Positions 42,528 through 52,442 of a stretch of 64,000 nucleotides of DNA are shown here, one piece after another. Each line of letters opens with the position of its first letter. Position 1 is the stretch's first letter. Under the pieces are notes generated by a model that was not told the origin of the DNA, ran no database searches, and worked only from the letters and a program-made list of their open reading frames with translations. The position numbers and the translations under genes were made by a program. The stretch lies in NCBI RefSeq assembly GCF_018638295.1, contig NZ_JABTTS010000005.1, positions 1 through 64,000 on the forward strand. Direction: 5' to 3'. This stretch comes from Streptomyces sp. CHD11. GTDB lineage: Bacteria > Actinomycetota > Actinomycetes > Streptomycetales > Streptomycetaceae.

Positions 42528-44330
42528 ATGGACGGGAACCCGCACTCCGTGCACCGTATCGAGGACTACGCGCTCATCGGCGACGAACAGACCGCTGCCC
42601 TGGTGGGCGCGGACGGCTCGGTCGACTGGCTCTGCCTGCCCCGCTTCGACTCGGCGGCGTGCTTCGCACGGCTGCTCGGCGACGAGAACAACGGGCACTG
42701 GCGGATCGCTCCGGTCGGCGCGGACCGGTACACCCGCCGCTCCTACCGCGAGGACACCCTCGTCCTGGACACCGAGTGGGAGACCCCCGAGGGGGCGGTG
42801 CTGGTCACCGACCTGATGCCGCAGCGCCACCGCGCGCCCGACCTGGTCCGCATCGTGCAGGGTGTACGGGGTGAGGTGACCGTGCGCAGCACGCTCCGGC
42901 TGCGCTTCGACTACGGCTCGGTCGTGCCCTGGGTGCGCAGGGAGGACGGCCACCGGGTGGCGGTGGCCGGACCGGACTCGGCGTGGCTGCGCAGCGTCCC
43001 GGAGGTGCCCACCTGGGGCGAGGACCTGGGCACCCACTCGGAGTTCACCGTGAAGGAGGGCGAACGGGTCGCGTTCGTGCTGACCTGGCACCCCTCCCAC
43101 GAGCCGCGGCCCGCGCTCGTCGATCCGTACGCCTCCCTGCGGCACAGCGTCAAGGACTGGCAGGCGTGGGCGCGCCGCTGCCGCTACGACGGCCCGCACC
43201 GGGACATGGTCGTCCGGTCGCTGATCACGCTCAAGGCGCTCACCTACCGTCCCACCGGCGGCATCGTCGCCGCGCCCACCACCTCGCTGCCGGAGGAGCC
43301 GGGCGGGGTGCGCAACTGGGACTACCGCTTCTGCTGGCTGCGGGACTCCACGCTGACCCTGCGCGCGCTGCTGGCCGCCGGGTACCAGGAGGAGGCGGAG
43401 GCGTGGCGCAACTGGCTGCTCCGTGCGGTCGCGGGCGACCCGGCGGACCTCCAGATCATGTACGGGCTCGCGGGCGAGCGGCGGCTGCCGGAGTTCGAAC
43501 TGCCGTGGCTCTCCGGTTTCGGCGGGGCCAGACCGGTACGGGTCGGCAACGACGCGGTGAACCAGCTCCAGCTCGACGTGTACGGGGAGGTCATGGACTC
43601 CCTGGCGCTGGCCCGGCGTTCGGGGCTGTCCCCGCACCCGGACGTGTGGGCGCTGCAGTCGGTACTGCTGCGGTTCCTGCGTACGGCCTGGCGGCAGCCG
43701 GACGAGGGGCTGTGGGAGGTGCGCGGCGGACGGCGCCACTTCGTGCACTCCAAGGTGATGGTGTGGGTGGCCGCCGACCGCGCCGTGCGCGCCATGGAGG
43801 ACTTCCCGGACCTGGAGGGGGACCTGGACGGCTGGCGCGAGCTGCGGGACGAGGTGCACCGGGAGGTGTGCGAGAAGGGGTACGACGCCGCGCGGAACAC
43901 GTTCACGCAGTCCTACGGATCGTGTGAACTCGACGCGGCGCTGCTGATCATTCCCCGGGTGGGCTTTCTGCCGCCGGACGATCCGCGGGTGCTCGGCACC
44001 ATCGAGGCGATCCGTGCGGAGCTGGGCCAGGACGGACTCGTACGCCGGTACACGCCGGACGCCGCGCGGGTCGACGGGCTGCCCGGTGAGGAGGGGACCT
44101 TCCTGGTGTGCTCGTTCTGGCTGGCGGACGCCCTGCACATGACGGGGCGGACCAAGGAGGCCCGCGAGCTGTTCGAACGTCTCCTCGGGCTCACCAACGA
44201 CGTGGGGCTGCTGGCGGAGGAGTACGACCCGGTGGGCGGACGGCTGCTGGGGAACTTCCCGCAGGCGTTCAGTCACATCGGTCTGGTCAACACCGCCCTC
44301 GCCCTGTTCGGCGCCGAGGGGGCAGGATAG
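42528..44330 (+). CDS. Glycoside hydrolase family 15 protein
   Basis: A 600-residue cytoplasmic (alpha/alpha)6-barrel enzyme of the GH15 group, which contains glucoamylase- and trehalase-like enzymes. The N-terminal beta-domain begins IEDYALIGDEQTAALVG with GSVDWLCLPRFDSAACFARL. The barrel holds RNWDYRFCWLRDSTLTL, a strong family signature, and the typical ending NFPQAFSHIGLVNTALALFG. In actinobacteria many such proteins act on trehalose or related glucosides. ATG 42528 is chosen; TTG 42516 is in frame. It follows the sigma/membrane protein pair after 12 bp, so may be in the same operon. Confidence 0.92.
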   Translation: MDGNPHSVHRIEDYALIGDEQTAALVGADGSVDWLCLPRFDSAACFARLLGDENNGHWRIAPVGADRYTRRSYREDTLVLDTEWETPEGAVLVTDLMPQRHRAPDLVRIVQGVRGEVTVRSTLRLRFDYGSVVPWVRREDGHRVAVAGPDSAWLRSVPEVPTWGEDLGTHSEFTVKEGERVAFVLTWHPSHEPRPALVDPYASLRHSVKDWQAWARRCRYDGPHRDMVVRSLITLKALTYRPTGGIVAAPTTSLPEEPGGVRNWDYRFCWLRDSTLTLRALLAAGYQEEAEAWRNWLLRAVAGDPADLQIMYGLAGERRLPEFELPWLSGFGGARPVRVGNDAVNQLQLDVYGEVMDSLALARRSGLSPHPDVWALQSVLLRFLRTAWRQPDEGLWEVRGGRRHFVHSKVMVWVAADRAVRAMEDFPDLEGDLDGWRELRDEVHREVCEKGYDAARNTFTQSYGSCELDAALLIIPRVGFLPPDDPRVLGTIEAIRAELGQDGLVRRYTPDAARVDGLPGEEGTFLVCSFWLADALHMTGRTKEARELFERLLGLTNDVGLLAEEYDPVGGRLLGNFPQAFSHIGLVNTALALFGAEGAG

Positions 44331-44335
44331 ACGTC

Positions 44336-45091
44336 ATGGATCTTGGGCTGAAGGACCGGGTGTACGTCGTCACCGGGGCGACCCGCGGGCTGGGCAACGC
44401 CTCCGCGCGCGAGCTCGTCGCCGACGGTGCGAAGGTGGTCGTCACGGGGCGTGAGGAGAAGTCCGTCGCGGAGGCGGCGGCCGCGCTGGGGCCGGGCGCG
44501 GCCGGGGTGGCCGTCGACAACGCCGACCCGTCGGCGCCGGAGCGGCTGATCGCGGCCGCGCGGGAGCGGTTCGGGCGCTTCGACGGCATGCTCGTCAGCG
44601 TGGGCGGACCGCCGCCGGGGTTCGTCGCGGACACCACGGACGAGCAGTGGCGGTCGGCGTTCGAGTCGGTGTTCCTGGGCGCGGTGCGGATGGCGCGGGC
44701 GGCGGCGGGAGAGCTGGGCGCGGGGGGTGTCATCGGGTTCGTGCTGTCGGGGTCGGTGCATGAGCCGATTCCCGGGCTGACGATCTCGAACGGGCTGCGC
44801 CCTGGGCTGGCCGGCTTCGCCAAGTCGCTGGCGGACGAGCTGGGGCCGCGGGGGATCCGGGTGGTGGGGCTGCTGCCGGGGCGGATCGACACGGACCGGG
44901 TGCGGGAACTGGACGCGTTGTCCGCGGACCCGGGGGCGACGCGGCAGGCCGCGGAGTCACGGATTGCGCTGCGGCGGTACGGGACGCCGGAGGAGTTCGG
45001 TCGTACGGCGGCGTATCTGCTGTCGCCGGCGGCTTCCTATCTGTCGGGGGTGATGGTGCCCGTGGACGGGGGTTCCCGGCACGGGTTCTGA
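44336..45091 (+). CDS. SDR family oxidoreductase
   Basis: A 251-residue short-chain dehydrogenase/reductase. The Rossmann motif is VTGATRGLGNASARELV. The catalytic Tyr is missing from its usual place: the segment GLTISNGLRPGLAGFAKSL has Asn where SDRs have Tyr, while Ser in VLSGSVHEPI is kept. That points to a divergent subgroup of SDRs seen in actinobacteria with altered or different catalysis. It starts 5 bp after the GH15 stop and is probably cotranscribed. A hairpin follows. The substrate is unknown. Confidence 0.88.
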   Translation: MDLGLKDRVYVVTGATRGLGNASARELVADGAKVVVTGREEKSVAEAAAALGPGAAGVAVDNADPSAPERLIAAARERFGRFDGMLVSVGGPPPGFVADTTDEQWRSAFESVFLGAVRMARAAAGELGAGGVIGFVLSGSVHEPIPGLTISNGLRPGLAGFAKSLADELGPRGIRVVGLLPGRIDTDRVRELDALSADPGATRQAAESRIALRRYGTPEEFGRTAAYLLSPAASYLSGVMVPVDGGSRHGF

Positions 45092-45178
45092 CGCGGGGCG
45101 GGCCGGTGGGGTGGGCGTACGAGCGCGGGGCGCGGGGGCGGGGCAGGGTGTGTTCGCGCTGCCCGGCGCTTTCGGGGT

Positions 45179-45199
45179 GTCTCCCCCACTGGGGGAGAC
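45179..45199. terminator. Bidirectional hairpin
   Basis: A 9-bp perfect stem (45179-45187 with 45191-45199) with 3-nt loop lies between the convergent SDR and AmaP genes. The rest of the 167-bp gap is GC-rich without features. Confidence 0.65.
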
Positions 45200-45258
45200 C
45201 CGACTGCCCGCGGGAACGGGCGGGTGCGGGCTGCGGACTGCGGGCTGCGGGCTGCAGG

Positions 45259-45837
45259 TCAGGTCACTCGTTCGGGGCGGTGTTTCTGGGCGTGGAGGCG
45301 GGCCTCCGTCGGGAGGGTGGCCAGACCTGTCGCGTCGCGGGCGTGAGCGAGGGCGCCCGTGGTGAGGGTGTGCAGGGCGGCGCCGGGCCCGACGTGGGGT
45401 TCCAGGGTGAGGAGCACCCGCGTCCGGGCACCGCCCCGGCCGCCGGTGAGCGCGACGTGCGCCTGTGCGACCCCGTCCAGGCCGTTCGCCTCCTCCGCCA
45501 TGGCGTGTTCCAGCGCCCTGCCGCGCAGTGCCGCGCCCTCGCCGTCACCGGTGTCGACCAGGATCTCCGCCAGTCGCCGCCGGCGCACCACCGCGACCAG
45601 CCACCACAGACAGAGCAGGACGACCACGGCGAGGACGGCGATGACGACCGGCCACCACCAGGTCTGGTCCCGCCACCGGGTCCGCTCGGCTCCGTCCAGC
45701 AGTACGTCGCCGCGTCCGTGGTGCAGCCACCAGGAAGGGGCCGGCGCCCCCAGGCCGATCGCCAGCACGGAACCGCCGAGGGCGATCAGCACCAGACCGG
45801 CGATCGCGAGCAGCACACGGTTGACACCCTTGGACAC
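45259..45837 (-). CDS. Alkaline shock membrane anchor AmaP
   Basis: A 192-residue protein with two hydrophobic segments (about 8-30 and 62-84) followed by a cytoplasmic DUF4187-like or Asp23-like C-terminal domain (RALEHAMAEEANGLDGVAQAHVALTGG). AmaP anchors Asp23 to the membrane in Staphylococcus. The gene is last in a minus-strand cluster of two Asp23 genes, a small membrane protein and a DUF6286 gene, which supports the assignment. It begins 2 bp after the DUF6286 stop. Confidence 0.88.
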   Translation of the reverse strand: MSKGVNRVLLAIAGLVLIALGGSVLAIGLGAPAPSWWLHHGRGDVLLDGAERTRWRDQTWWWPVVIAVLAVVVLLCLWWLVAVVRRRRLAEILVDTGDGEGAALRGRALEHAMAEEANGLDGVAQAHVALTGGRGGARTRVLLTLEPHVGPGAALHTLTTGALAHARDATGLATLPTEARLHAQKHRPERVT

Positions 45838-45839
45838 CG

Positions 45840-46465
45840 CTACCGTTCCTTCCGTCCGGGCCGCCGCACACGCAGCGACAGGGTGGGCGGCCGGGCCAGG
45901 CCCAGCCCTTCGGCCGCCTCGTCGAGTACCGCGGTCACGTCGGCCCGTACGTCGTCCAGTTCGCGGAAGTGCGACACCGCGCGGACATCGGCGCGGCTCC
46001 GCCCCATCCTGACCCGCGCCGACTGCACGCCGGCCACCGCCATGACCCGGTCGCGCAGCACCATCGCGGCGGCGTCGCGGTTCAGTCCCGCGCGTACGTC
46101 GGGATGAGTGCGGCGCATCGGGAGCAGGGAACGCAGGCCGGGTGTCACGGCGAGCAGGAGCAGCCAGAGCCCGAGCGCGGCCGCGACGGCCGCGCCGGTC
46201 AGCACCCAGACGTCGTCCAGGGGCCGCCGCGCCAGTTGCCGGGCCAGCTCCCTGCGCCAGCTCATCCCGTCCCGCTGGGCGCGCACGGCGACGATGTCGT
46301 ACAGGAACGCGCCCGCGATCACCAGGATCGCCAGCGCCAGCAGGCCCGCGGGGACCCGGCGGGCCGACCAGAACCGCCGGTGCCCGTCGTCGCGCCGGCC
46401 GGCGCCGGCCGGTCCCGCGCGGGCGGGGGATTCTGTTCCACGGCCGTGCCGTGGGGGTCGCTCAT
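45840..46465 (-). pseudogene. DUF6286 membrane protein, apparently frameshifted
   Basis: Homologues begin MS-D-P-x and continue through a FWSARRVPAG membrane lead-in. Here the ATG at 46465, with a 4-bp ATGA overlap to the upstream Asp23 gene, opens in one frame (MSDPHGTAVEQNPPPARD). The conserved body (RRDDGHRRFWSARRVPAGL, then two spans and PMRRTHPDVRAGLNRDAAA) is in another. One extra base in a short G/C homopolymer, such as the five Gs at 46425-46429, would rejoin them. Restarting at GTG 46322 would cut into the first span. A sequencing error, a real mutation or programmed -1 shifting cannot be told apart here. Confidence 0.7.
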
Positions 46466-46845
46466 CGCGTCCTCCCGTGCTCCGTGCCGGATCCGGCCAA
46501 GGGATGCAGCCGTTCCACCTGGACCGCGACCTCGGGCACGGCCATGCCGGTCAACGTGCGTACCCGGTCGACCACGTGGCGCCGTACCCGACGGCACCGG
46601 CCGCCGATGTCGCCGGGGTAGTCGAGTTCGATGTGCACACGGATCCGGGCGGCGTCATGACGCACGGCCACATGCGCGTGCGGCGGCGCGGCGTCCGGCG
46701 GCAGGGTGCCGACCGCCTCGCGGGCCGCCTGCGAGGCGATCTTCGCGACCACCCGGTCGGCGATCCTGGTCTCCCCGCGCTCGCCCGCCGCGACGGCCCG
46801 GGGACTTCCGCCGAGTCCGACGGTGCCCGTGCTCACCGCCGTCAC
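46462..46845 (-). CDS. Asp23/Gls24 family envelope stress protein (second)
   Basis: A 127-residue soluble protein of the Asp23/Gls24 family: RIADRVVAKIASQAAREAVG at the start of the domain and a VHIELDYPGDIG strand in the middle, with a C-terminal RTLTGMAVPEVAVQVERL helix-strand. It overlaps both neighbours by 4 bp (ATGA at each end). It likely acts with the first Asp23 protein and AmaP at the membrane under envelope stress. Confidence 0.9.
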   Translation of the reverse strand: MTAVSTGTVGLGGSPRAVAAGERGETRIADRVVAKIASQAAREAVGTLPPDAAPPHAHVAVRHDAARIRVHIELDYPGDIGGRCRRVRRHVVDRVRTLTGMAVPEVAVQVERLHPLAGSGTEHGRTR

Positions 46846-47027
46846 CGCCGCCGTTCGTCACGAGGACGGAAGAAGTCGCCGAGTTCCAGGTCACCCTCGA
46901 GGAACCGCCCGACGACGAAGCCGACGGCGCCCAGGGCAGCCACCAGCAGGAAGGCCCCGAAACCGCCGAAGTATCCGGCGAAGCCCAGAGCCATGCCGGC
47001 GATCATGCCGACCACGGCCATGTTCAT
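46842..47027 (-). CDS. Small two-span membrane protein of the Asp23 cluster
   Basis: A 61-residue protein, MNMAVVGMIAGMALGFAG then a second span (AFLLVAALGAVGFVVGRFL) and an acidic-basic tail (GDLELGDFFRPRDERRR). The ATG at 47027 follows GGAGGAG; an in-frame ATG 15 bp upstream is less likely. It resembles DUF2273-type small proteins that are regularly encoded in Asp23 clusters. Its stop overlaps the next Asp23 start. Confidence 0.85.
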   Translation of the reverse strand: MNMAVVGMIAGMALGFAGYFGGFGAFLLVAALGAVGFVVGRFLEGDLELGDFFRPRDERRR

Positions 47028-47059
47028 GGTGCGCTCCTCCACTCCACACTCACCGGCTC

Positions 47060-47557
47060 CTACTGAAGACGGGACTCCTGCTGCTCCTCTTCCTCCTCCT
47101 CGGGCAGTTTCACGTCACTCACCGCGATGTTGACCTCGACCACCTCCAGGCCGGTCATCCGCTCGACCGCCGCGACGACGTTCTCCCGTACGTCCCTGGC
47201 GACATCGGCGATGGACACGCCGTAGTCGACGACGATCTCCAGGTCGAGCGCCGTCTGCACCTCGCCGACCTCGGCCTTCACACCGCGCGTCACCGACTTC
47301 GTGCCGCCGGGCACCCGGTCGCGTACCGCCCCGAAGGTCCGCGACAGTCCGCTGCCCATGGCGTGCACGCCGAGCACGTCCCGGGCGGCCAGGCCGGCGA
47401 TCTTCTCCACGACCCCGTCGGCGATGGTGGTGCGGCCACGGGTGGAGGGGTCACCTCCGCCGCGCCGGGCCGCCTGGCCCTTGCGCGGGGCGGTTTCGAG
47501 GTTCTTCTCCGGGTCGGATGCCTGTGCGCCCGAACCTGAGTCGGTCATGTCGGTCAT
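47060..47557 (-). CDS. Asp23/Gls24 family envelope stress protein (first)
   Basis: A 165-residue member with a hydrophilic N-terminus (about 40 residues), the core GVVEKIAGLAARDVLGVHAMG and the C-terminal VERMTGLEVVEVNIAVSDVKL, ending in a Glu run (EEEEEEQQ). Two ATGs at 47557 and 47548 are possible starts. It heads the minus-strand Asp23 cluster; the divergent P10-like gene begins 86 bp away, so the intergenic region carries promoters for both sides. Confidence 0.93.
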   Translation of the reverse strand: MTDMTDSGSGAQASDPEKNLETAPRKGQAARRGGGDPSTRGRTTIADGVVEKIAGLAARDVLGVHAMGSGLSRTFGAVRDRVPGGTKSVTRGVKAEVGEVQTALDLEIVVDYGVSIADVARDVRENVVAAVERMTGLEVVEVNIAVSDVKLPEEEEEEQQESRLQ

Positions 47558-47643
47558 CGCCGTACATCCCTTCGGTCGTCCTCCTCCGACAACCGTAAGC
47601 ACGGTTGCCGGGTATCGCGCCAGGAATGCGGCAGGCTGGAGGA

Positions 47644-48381
47644 GTGACGGCGGACCGATGGACGCACGCGGTGCGACAGCAGGTGGGGCTGGGCAGGCTC
47701 GTGCCCCTGGGCGGAGCGCGCGACGGCGCGTGGATCGCGGAGCGGGCGGCGGCGGTACTGCTGCGCCACGCGGTGGCGCGGGACACGCCCGGCGTACGCC
47801 TGGACGGGTTGCGGATCGGGCTCGCGGGACCACAGGACGCGGACGGGCCGGCCGTGCCGCCGCCGCCCGGCGCACTGCCACCGGGGCCGCTGCGGCTGGC
47901 CGCGCGGTTCGCGGCCACTGCCGCCCAGCCGCTGCCGGTGACCGCGTCCGGTCTGCGTGCGGCGCTGGCCGGGGCGGCCGCGGAGCGGATCGGGCTGGCG
48001 GTGACGGAGGTGGACCTGTGCGTGACGGAGCTGCTGGACACCGAGCCGCCGACGCCGCCCGCCCCGCTGGCGCGCGAGCCCGAGCCGGCCTCCGAGCCGG
48101 CCTCTGGTCCGGCCGGCCCCGGCGACCCGGAGGCGGGCCGGGTCGCGGTCGCCGCGCTCGCCGTCCCCGGGGTGACGCGGCTGACGGGCGGGCCGGCCCG
48201 CCCGGTCCGTCGGGCCGGACATCAGGACGGTGCGGCCCTGCCCCGCCGGCATGTGCGCGTGGACCTCGCCGTCCGGATGGACCACCGCCCCCTGGAGGTG
48301 GCCCGGGCGGTCCGGGAGGCCGTGTCGGCGGCCCTGCCGGACCGGCCGACGGTGTCCGTCCTGGTCACCGCCCTCGACTGA
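47644..48381 (+). CDS. Asp23-cluster associated protein (so-called nucleopolyhedrovirus P10 family)
   Basis: A 245-residue protein that streptomycete annotations label P10-like, though it has nothing to do with baculoviruses. Two weakly Asp23-like halves can be seen: EAAVLLRHAVARDTPGVRL-type helices near 30-50 and PEAGRVAVAALAVPGVTRL near 180, each followed by a strand-helix-strand pattern. A Pro/Ala-rich linker joins them. The GTG start sits directly behind GGAGGA. It is divergent from the Asp23 operon and conserved beside it, so probably belongs to the same stress system. Confidence 0.8.
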   Translation: MTADRWTHAVRQQVGLGRLVPLGGARDGAWIAERAAAVLLRHAVARDTPGVRLDGLRIGLAGPQDADGPAVPPPPGALPPGPLRLAARFAATAAQPLPVTASGLRAALAGAAAERIGLAVTEVDLCVTELLDTEPPTPPAPLAREPEPASEPASGPAGPGDPEAGRVAVAALAVPGVTRLTGGPARPVRRAGHQDGAALPRRHVRVDLAVRMDHRPLEVARAVREAVSAALPDRPTVSVLVTALD

Positions 48382-48681
48382 CCGGCCACCGGGCCCCGCA
48401 CCGGGACGGAGCACGCGGCACTGTCCTTTCGGCTGCGCCGGTGGGCCGTCGCGGCGGGCGGGACCCGTGGCCGTCCGGTCCGGGACGGATCCGGGCGGGC
48501 AGCAGCACCCGCGGCCCCGCTCGTTCACCACGCGCCTCACCGGACGAAGCCACGCCGGTCTCACAGCCCGCTCCCGCGCGGCCGGGCGGGTGACCGCCGT
48601 CCGCGAAGTGTCCTGGGGAGTGTCAGGCCGGTCCGGCCGGCGGCAGGTGTCCGCCGCCGGGGCGCGGGCGTCGTCCGGGTG
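48382..48681. other. Intergenic stretch without a supported gene
   Basis: About 300 bp between convergent genes. Open frames here translate to Arg/Pro-rich sequence. I see no hairpin of note and no gene. Confidence 0.6.
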
Positions 48682-49485
48682 CTACTCGCCGAGGCCGGCC
48701 AGGTCGCGCAGGCGGCGGGCCTGGGCGGCCCGTTCCGCGACGCGCTGCTCCTCGTAGGTGCGGTCCTGGGCGCCGCGCAGGAGGGTCTTCGTCTCGATGA
48801 CGGCGTCCCGGGGGGCGGCCAGCAGCGCGGCGGCGAGGTCCTGGACGGCCGCGTCCAGGTCGGCCGCGGGCACGGCGACGTTGGCCAGGCCGGTATGTAC
48901 GGACTCCTCGGCCGTGACGAAGCGCCCGGTCGCGCAGATCTCCAGGGCGCGGGCGTAGCCGACGAGGCCCACCAGGGGGTGGGTGCCGGTCAGGTCGGGG
49001 ACGAGTCCGAGGCCGGTCTCGCGCATGGCGAACTGCACGTCGTCCGCGACGACGCGCAGGTCGCAGGCGAGGGCCAGCTGGAATCCGGCTCCGATGGCGT
49101 GCCCCTGCACGGCGGCGATGGACACGATGTCGCTGCGCCGCCACCAGGTGAACGCCTCCTGGTACACGGCGATGGTGGCGTCCAGTTCGGCGTCGTCACC
49201 GCGCGCGAGGTCGAGGAACGACGGCTCGCCCTCGATTCCCTCGGGAGAGAGCATCTGCCGGTCGAGCCCGGCGGAGAAGGACTTGCCCTCGCCGCGGAGC
49301 ACCACGACCCGGACGGAGCCGGGCAGCAGCCGGCCCGCCTCGGTCAGCGCCCGCCACAGAGCGGGGCTCTGCGCGTTGCGCTTGGCCGGGTTGGTCAGCG
49401 TCACCGTGGCGATCGCGTCGTCGACGGTGAGCCGTACGCCGTCCTTGTCGAGTACCGGACCGAGGTCCTGGGCGGACGAAGCCAT
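48682..49485 (-). CDS. Enoyl-CoA hydratase/isomerase family protein
   Basis: A 267-residue crotonase-fold enzyme. The oxyanion-hole segments are GKSFSAGLD (about 66) and IAAVQGHAIGAGFQLALACD (about 115). The Glu normally at the end of the next helix is present in ADDVQFAMRETGLGLVPD. The ATG follows GGAGG. Family members act on acyl-CoA esters in beta-oxidation or related pathways; the exact substrate is unknown. It is transcribed 104 bp from gbn on the same strand, and probably separately. Confidence 0.92.
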   Translation of the reverse strand: MASSAQDLGPVLDKDGVRLTVDDAIATVTLTNPAKRNAQSPALWRALTEAGRLLPGSVRVVVLRGEGKSFSAGLDRQMLSPEGIEGEPSFLDLARGDDAELDATIAVYQEAFTWWRRSDIVSIAAVQGHAIGAGFQLALACDLRVVADDVQFAMRETGLGLVPDLTGTHPLVGLVGYARALEICATGRFVTAEESVHTGLANVAVPAADLDAAVQDLAAALLAAPRDAVIETKTLLRGAQDRTYEEQRVAERAAQARRLRDLAGLGE

Positions 49486-49589
49486 GGGGCGCCTCCGATG
49501 GGTGCGGTCATGTAAGTGACTGCACAGTAACCACCCGGCCGGCCAATCGGCCGACCGGGTGGCCACCATCGGGTTTCGTGGCGCCGGGA

Positions 49590-49811
49590 TCAGGCCGACG
49601 GGGCCTTTTTGCCCCGTGTCGCCCCGCCACGCCCTCGCAGCGTGACGCCCGACTCGCTGAGCATGCGGTGCACAAAGCCATACGAGCGGCCGGTCTCCTC
49701 GGCCAACGCCCGGATGCTCGCACCGGCGTCGTACTTCTTCTTCAGGTCTGCCGCGAGCTTGTCGCGCGCGGCGCCGGTCACCCGGCTGCCCTTCTTCAGA
49801 GTCTCGGCCAC
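49590..49811 (-). CDS. gbn: Gbn-like GATC-binding nucleoid-associated protein
   Basis: A 73-residue basic DNA-binding protein. The helix-turn-helix is in GASIRALAEETGRSYGFVHR, followed by SESGVTLRGRGGATRGKK. It appears near-identical to what I remember of S. coelicolor SCO1839 (Gbn), a small nucleoid-associated protein that prefers GATC-centred sites and affects timing of development. The GTG start follows AGGAGG at 5-nt spacing; an upstream in-frame ATG lacks a ribosome binding site. A GATC at 49851-49854, about 40 bp upstream, could allow autoregulation. Confidence 0.88.
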   Translation of the reverse strand: MAETLKKGSRVTGAARDKLAADLKKKYDAGASIRALAEETGRSYGFVHRMLSESGVTLRGRGGATRGKKAPSA

Positions 49812-50013
49812 CCGTGCCTCCTCATGGGAAGTGCGCTCTGGTCTCCTCATGATCACCCCTTCCGGCCCTCATGGCCACCCATTCGGCAAGGTCGATGAGA
49901 CAAGGTGGTGACGACAGGAGCGCGTCCGCACATTCGGAACCAGTGATTCCGGCCGGCCCCGTCGATACCTCCCACCGGCTTCCCTCGAGAAGCACCAGGT
50001 CAGGGAGGCGCGA

Positions 50014-50046
50014 CGGCCGGGCCCCGGTTCACCGGGGGCCCGGCCG
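50014..50046. terminator. Hairpin downstream of the ABC-F gene
   Basis: A 14-bp stem with one bulge (50014-50027 with 50032-50046) and TTCA loop. A shorter 8-bp hairpin (50150-50157 with 50162-50169) lies right after the ABC-F stop. The rest of the 49812-50175 gap holds the gbn promoter region and no gene. Confidence 0.7.
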
Positions 50047-50175
50047 CGAAATCCGTGTAGGACACACCTCGGGATGAGGAGATCTCACTCGATTGATGGA
50101 TCACCGATGGGCCGAATGATCCATACGCAGTGGATCACGCCCGCGGTCACCCGGGGCCGGCGCCCCGGGCGTGGC

Positions 50176-51774
<1,599 letters not shown>

Positions 51775-51984
51775 GGACAGACTCCAGGGCAGGTAAGGGT
51801 TGGCGGTGGGCGGCTGAGGACGTTCCCGCCGTCTAATGCGCGAGGAGAATGGCCATACGGGCCATTCTAACGGGGCCCTGCAACACCTTTTCCGGGTGCG
51901 GGCGGCCCGGCGTTGCCGGTGCCCGGTGCCAGACTGGCGGCAACGGGACATACCGGTGTACGCGAGACACAGGGAAGTGATCGC

Positions 51985-52398
51985 ATGACAGGCACGGGTG
52001 GCGGGCGTCCGAGTGTCGTTCCGACGTTGCTGTACGGGGACGCGAAGGCGGCGATCCGGCAGCTCACGGAGGCGTTCGGATTCCGGGAGCTGTCGGTCTA
52101 CGAGGGCGAGGACGGCACGGTGATGCACGCCGAGCTGGTGCAGGGCAACGGCGTGGTGATGCTGGGCTCGAAGGGCCGGGGCGGGGTGTTCGACACGGCG
52201 ATGAAGGGCGCGGGCCCGGCCGGGGTGTACGTCGTCGTGGACGACGTCGACGCACACCACCGGCGCGCGGTGGAGCAGGGCGCGGAGATCCTGATGCCGC
52301 CGACGGACCAGGACTACGGCTCACGGGACTACATGGCCCGGGACGCGGAGGGCAACGTCTGGAGCTTCGGGACGTACGCCCCGGAGACGGGAGGCTGA
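51985..52398 (+). CDS. VOC superfamily protein (glyoxalase/bleomycin resistance fold)
   Basis: A 137-residue protein with two beta-alpha-beta-beta-beta repeats: VVPTLLYGDAKAAIRQLTEAFGF in the first, VYVVVDDVDAHHRRAVEQGAEIL in the second, ending ARDAEGNVWSFGTY. Metal-ligand-like Glu and His are plausible, but substrate is not predictable. The ATG follows AGGGAAG. It is divergent from the ABC-F gene (210-bp gap) and convergent with the next. Confidence 0.9.
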   Translation: MTGTGGGRPSVVPTLLYGDAKAAIRQLTEAFGFRELSVYEGEDGTVMHAELVQGNGVVMLGSKGRGGVFDTAMKGAGPAGVYVVVDDVDAHHRRAVEQGAEILMPPTDQDYGSRDYMARDAEGNVWSFGTYAPETGG

Positions 52399-52442
52399 GG
52401 CCCGGCCCCCGGGCCCCGGGCGGCGTGGTGCCGGCGGGCGGG

